From assembly GCF_009720775.1 (NCBI RefSeq), contig NZ_WNKW01000004.1, forward strand, positions 428,577 to 492,576: a stretch of 64,000 nucleotides of DNA, read 5' to 3'. Positions 62,217 through 64,000 of the stretch are shown one piece after another. This stretch comes from Pseudoduganella danionis. Lineage in GTDB: Bacteria > Pseudomonadota > Gammaproteobacteria > Burkholderiales > Burkholderiaceae_D. Numbering within the stretch: position 1 is the first letter of the stretch; each line of letters starts with the position of its first letter. The translations under genes were made by a program, and so were the position numbers. The notes under the pieces were generated by a model, which worked only from the letters and a program-made list of their open reading frames with translations, had not been told where the DNA came from and did not search any database.

Positions 62217-62907
62217 GCCTTGCTCCTTACGCGGTGTTCATGCCCGTAGCGAGTGCTGCTCGGGCTAGCTCAGACCTTGCCAGTGTACCCGGCCAAGGCC
62301 GACTGCGTATCGGCTGCATCGGACGCGGCTGGCGCGCCGTGCTGCGAAGCCGCGCGTATCCCGTTCACGCTCAGCTCGGGTTGGAGCCGGATCGGCCATC
62401 AGCCGCAGATCTGTCGCTGATCAATTTTTAGGCAGTGAGGCTGGTCATACGAGCGTCATGTTGTCACGGCAAACTCTGCAGGGATATTTCACACTTCTTC
62501 GGGGCTGGCGCACCCGCCCCGATGAGGCCAGGTCACGATGTTATTATTTGCGTAATATTTTGCCGTGCCGCCAGTGTGGTGCAAACACTTTTTATTTGCA
62601 ACAAATGCCATATGTCGTGCCGTATGGCAACTTTCCTACGTATAATGAAGCTTGACCTTTCTAGCGCAGCAGCGGGGCGAGACAGCGCTTTCTATCCGGA
62701 ATGAAAAATTTGTCCGAAATGAGAAAGTTTACTTAATGAAATTCAAAAACTCGCCGTTATAGGTTGTGCAGGACGTTTTCGTGTGGGTGTCGTTTACCCC
62801 AAAATTTTAGAGAAATAACTGAATCCGAGCGTGAGATGAGCGACACACAGACTGTCCGCTCGTCTCGCGTTCTGCGCTGCTAGGACAGCACCTCCAGGAG
62901 AATTAGA
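62217..62907 (+). promoter_or_regulatory. Upstream region of the second octapeptide-repeat gene
   Basis: About 690 bases without a convincing gene. A perfect -10 TATAAT lies at 62641-62646 with a palindrome TGCCATA/TATGGCA (62606-62629) just upstream over the -35 position. A hairpin is predicted at 62829-62870 (GAGATGAGCG with CGCTCGTCTC, closed further by pairs outside). AGGAG precedes the ATG at 62908. A leader of about 255 bases follows if this -10 is used. Confidence 0.5.
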
Positions 62908-64000
62908 ATGACTTTCGCGACCACTTTTACGACTGAGCAATTGGCCAACCTGAGTACAACTCAGGTACAAGCTTTGTCCTCAGCCGACTTCGCAGCATTC
63001 AATTCCGACCAGTTGGCCGCTTTTACCAGCGCGCAGATTCCAGCCCTGACCACGGCACAGATAGCGGGCGGGATCAATAGCCGGCAAGTGGCTTACCTGA
63101 CGACGCTGCAAGTCAGCATGCTGAACTCGAGCCAGATCGGCGTGCTGCAGACCGCCAGTTTCGCCAAGCTGGCCACGGAAGATATAGCTGCGCTGTCGAG
63201 CGAAGCCATGGTTGGCATCAGTGCCAGCCAGATCAAGGTGCTGACCACGGATCAAGTACAAGCCTTGAGCACCCTGCAAGCTGCCCAGTTGACGACGGCG
63301 CAAGTTGCTGCCTTGACGGTGGCAGCCGTGTCGGCACTGGAGACGGCAGATCTGGTAGCAATCACCACGGCCAGCATGGCCCAGTTGAATACGGCGCAAT
63401 TAGCCGCGCTGTCTACCACCCAGATCAATGTGCTGTCCACGGGAGCAATTGCGGCACTCAATACCGCTGCGATTGCGGCTCTGAGCACGGATCAGGCGGT
63501 GGCACTGACCTCGGCTGCGCTGGCCAGCATGGGCACGGCGCAAGTCGCCGCGCTGTCGAGCAAGGCGCTGGGGGCGCTGGAAGTGGCGGACCTGGTCGGT
63601 CTGAGCACCAATGACGTGCTGGCTTTGCGCACGGCGCAACTTGCCGGTCTGTCGACGGCCCAGGTGGCGGCCCTGTCGACCGGCCAGTTCAGCGCCTTGA
63701 GCGCGGCGGCGACGGGCGCATTGAATACTACCCAGATCGCAGCATTGACGACGGCCCAGGCAAGCGTGCTGAGCACCGCGCAAGCGGCTGCGCTATCCAG
63801 CAATGCCGTGGCGGCGCTGGGAACGTCGGCAATCGCTGCCCTTTCAACGGAAGTGACCAGCAGCTTCAGTGCTGCCCAGATGAAGGCCTTGAACAGCGAC
63901 CAGATTGCTGCGCTGAATACGGCCCAGGCCGCTGCCTTGGGCACGGCCCAGGTGCTGGCGCTGACCCCGGCCAGCATCGCAGCACTGGAAACGGCCGATC
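62908..64000 (+). CDS. Second octapeptide-repeat protein (truncated by window edge)
   Basis: An open frame of 364 codons from ATG 62908 runs to the right edge without a stop. Almost from the first residue it shows the same eight-residue pattern (LANLSTTQVQALSSADFAA; LTTAQIA), including the (L)ETADL marker near 63340 (SALETADLVAI) and at the edge (AALETAD). No signal peptide is visible. The C-terminal domain is outside the window. It is a paralogue of the gene at 39830. Confidence 0.85.
   Translation, partial: MTFATTFTTEQLANLSTTQVQALSSADFAAFNSDQLAAFTSAQIPALTTAQIAGGINSRQVAYLTTLQVSMLNSSQIGVLQTASFAKLATEDIAALSSEAMVGISASQIKVLTTDQVQALSTLQAAQLTTAQVAALTVAAVSALETADLVAITTASMAQLNTAQLAALSTTQINVLSTGAIAALNTAAIAALSTDQAVALTSAALASMGTAQVAALSSKALGALEVADLVGLSTNDVLALRTAQLAGLSTAQVAALSTGQFSALSAAATGALNTTQIAALTTAQASVLSTAQAAALSSNAVAALGTSAIAALSTEVTSSFSAAQMKALNSDQIAALNTAQAAALGTAQVLALTPASIAALETAD

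Noticed and set aside
62435..62704. 89-codon plus frame before the second repeat gene
   Set aside because: Composition is not protein-like and it runs across the predicted promoter.

Overview
The window reads as the chromosome of a GC-rich betaproteobacterium. Gene content and protein style (SlyX ending in PPPHY, VF530, DUF4404, a GTP-type PEP carboxykinase, a stand-alone Rep helicase, many c-di-GMP and chemotaxis parts) fit Oxalobacteraceae (Janthinobacterium/Duganella/Massilia-like). This is inference from remembered families, not from a search. Most of the window is core housekeeping DNA. No prophage, insertion sequence or CRISPR array is visible.

Layout. 1-4573 (minus): the N-terminal part of a large SNF2-type helicase running off the left edge, preceded by an S9 peptidase. 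4697-8593 (plus): hemE and priA, separated by a 0.7-kb AT-rich gap with five perfect TTATNCACA DnaA boxes, four one-mismatch boxes and a 34-bp exact direct repeat, which looks like a replication origin. 8.6-17.2 kb: ArgP-like regulator, a degenerate HD-GYP protein, an SRPBCC protein, rep, a secreted cache protein with a chemoreceptor, slyX and small enzymes. 17.4-22.8 kb: two tandem secreted M3 metallopeptidases and small conserved genes. 23-30 kb: YgiQ radical SAM protein, an RCC1-repeat lipoprotein and a substrate-binding/PAS/GGDEF/EAL fusion. 30-34 kb: ahpC-ahpF behind an OxyR-like site, then a permease coupled to a cNMP-binding protein. 34-39.7 kb: esterase, an AraC regulator broken by a nonsense codon, tRNA-Asp and tRNA-Val, a solute-binding protein, SOS-controlled dinB, and rdgC.

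39.8-47.4 kb holds the most unusual gene: a 2511-residue protein made of about 280 copies of an eight-residue repeat (L-[ST]-[ST]-x-Q-[VIL]-x-A), organised into a higher-order repeat of about 220 residues and ending in an EF-hand-like calcium-binding domain. A second gene of the same family starts at 62908 and runs off the right edge. Between them lie a one-domain asparaginase, an unknown protein, a 2-hydroxyacid dehydrogenase, pckG, a REP-type palindrome, a DUF885 peptidase, divergent uvrA/ssb around a perfect LexA box, a ParD-like gene overlapping a methionine aminopeptidase, hmp, an acyltransferase and a TMEM175-family channel.

How the genes work together. Replication and repair functions are unusually dense (SNF2 helicase, priA, rep, rdgC, dinB, uvrA, ssb); two SOS boxes tie dinB and uvrA/ssb to LexA. 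AhpCF and Hmp deal with peroxide and nitric oxide. To the right of 6 kb most genes lie on the plus strand and the two genes furthest left lie on minus, as expected if replication starts near 6 kb, although hemE is an exception.
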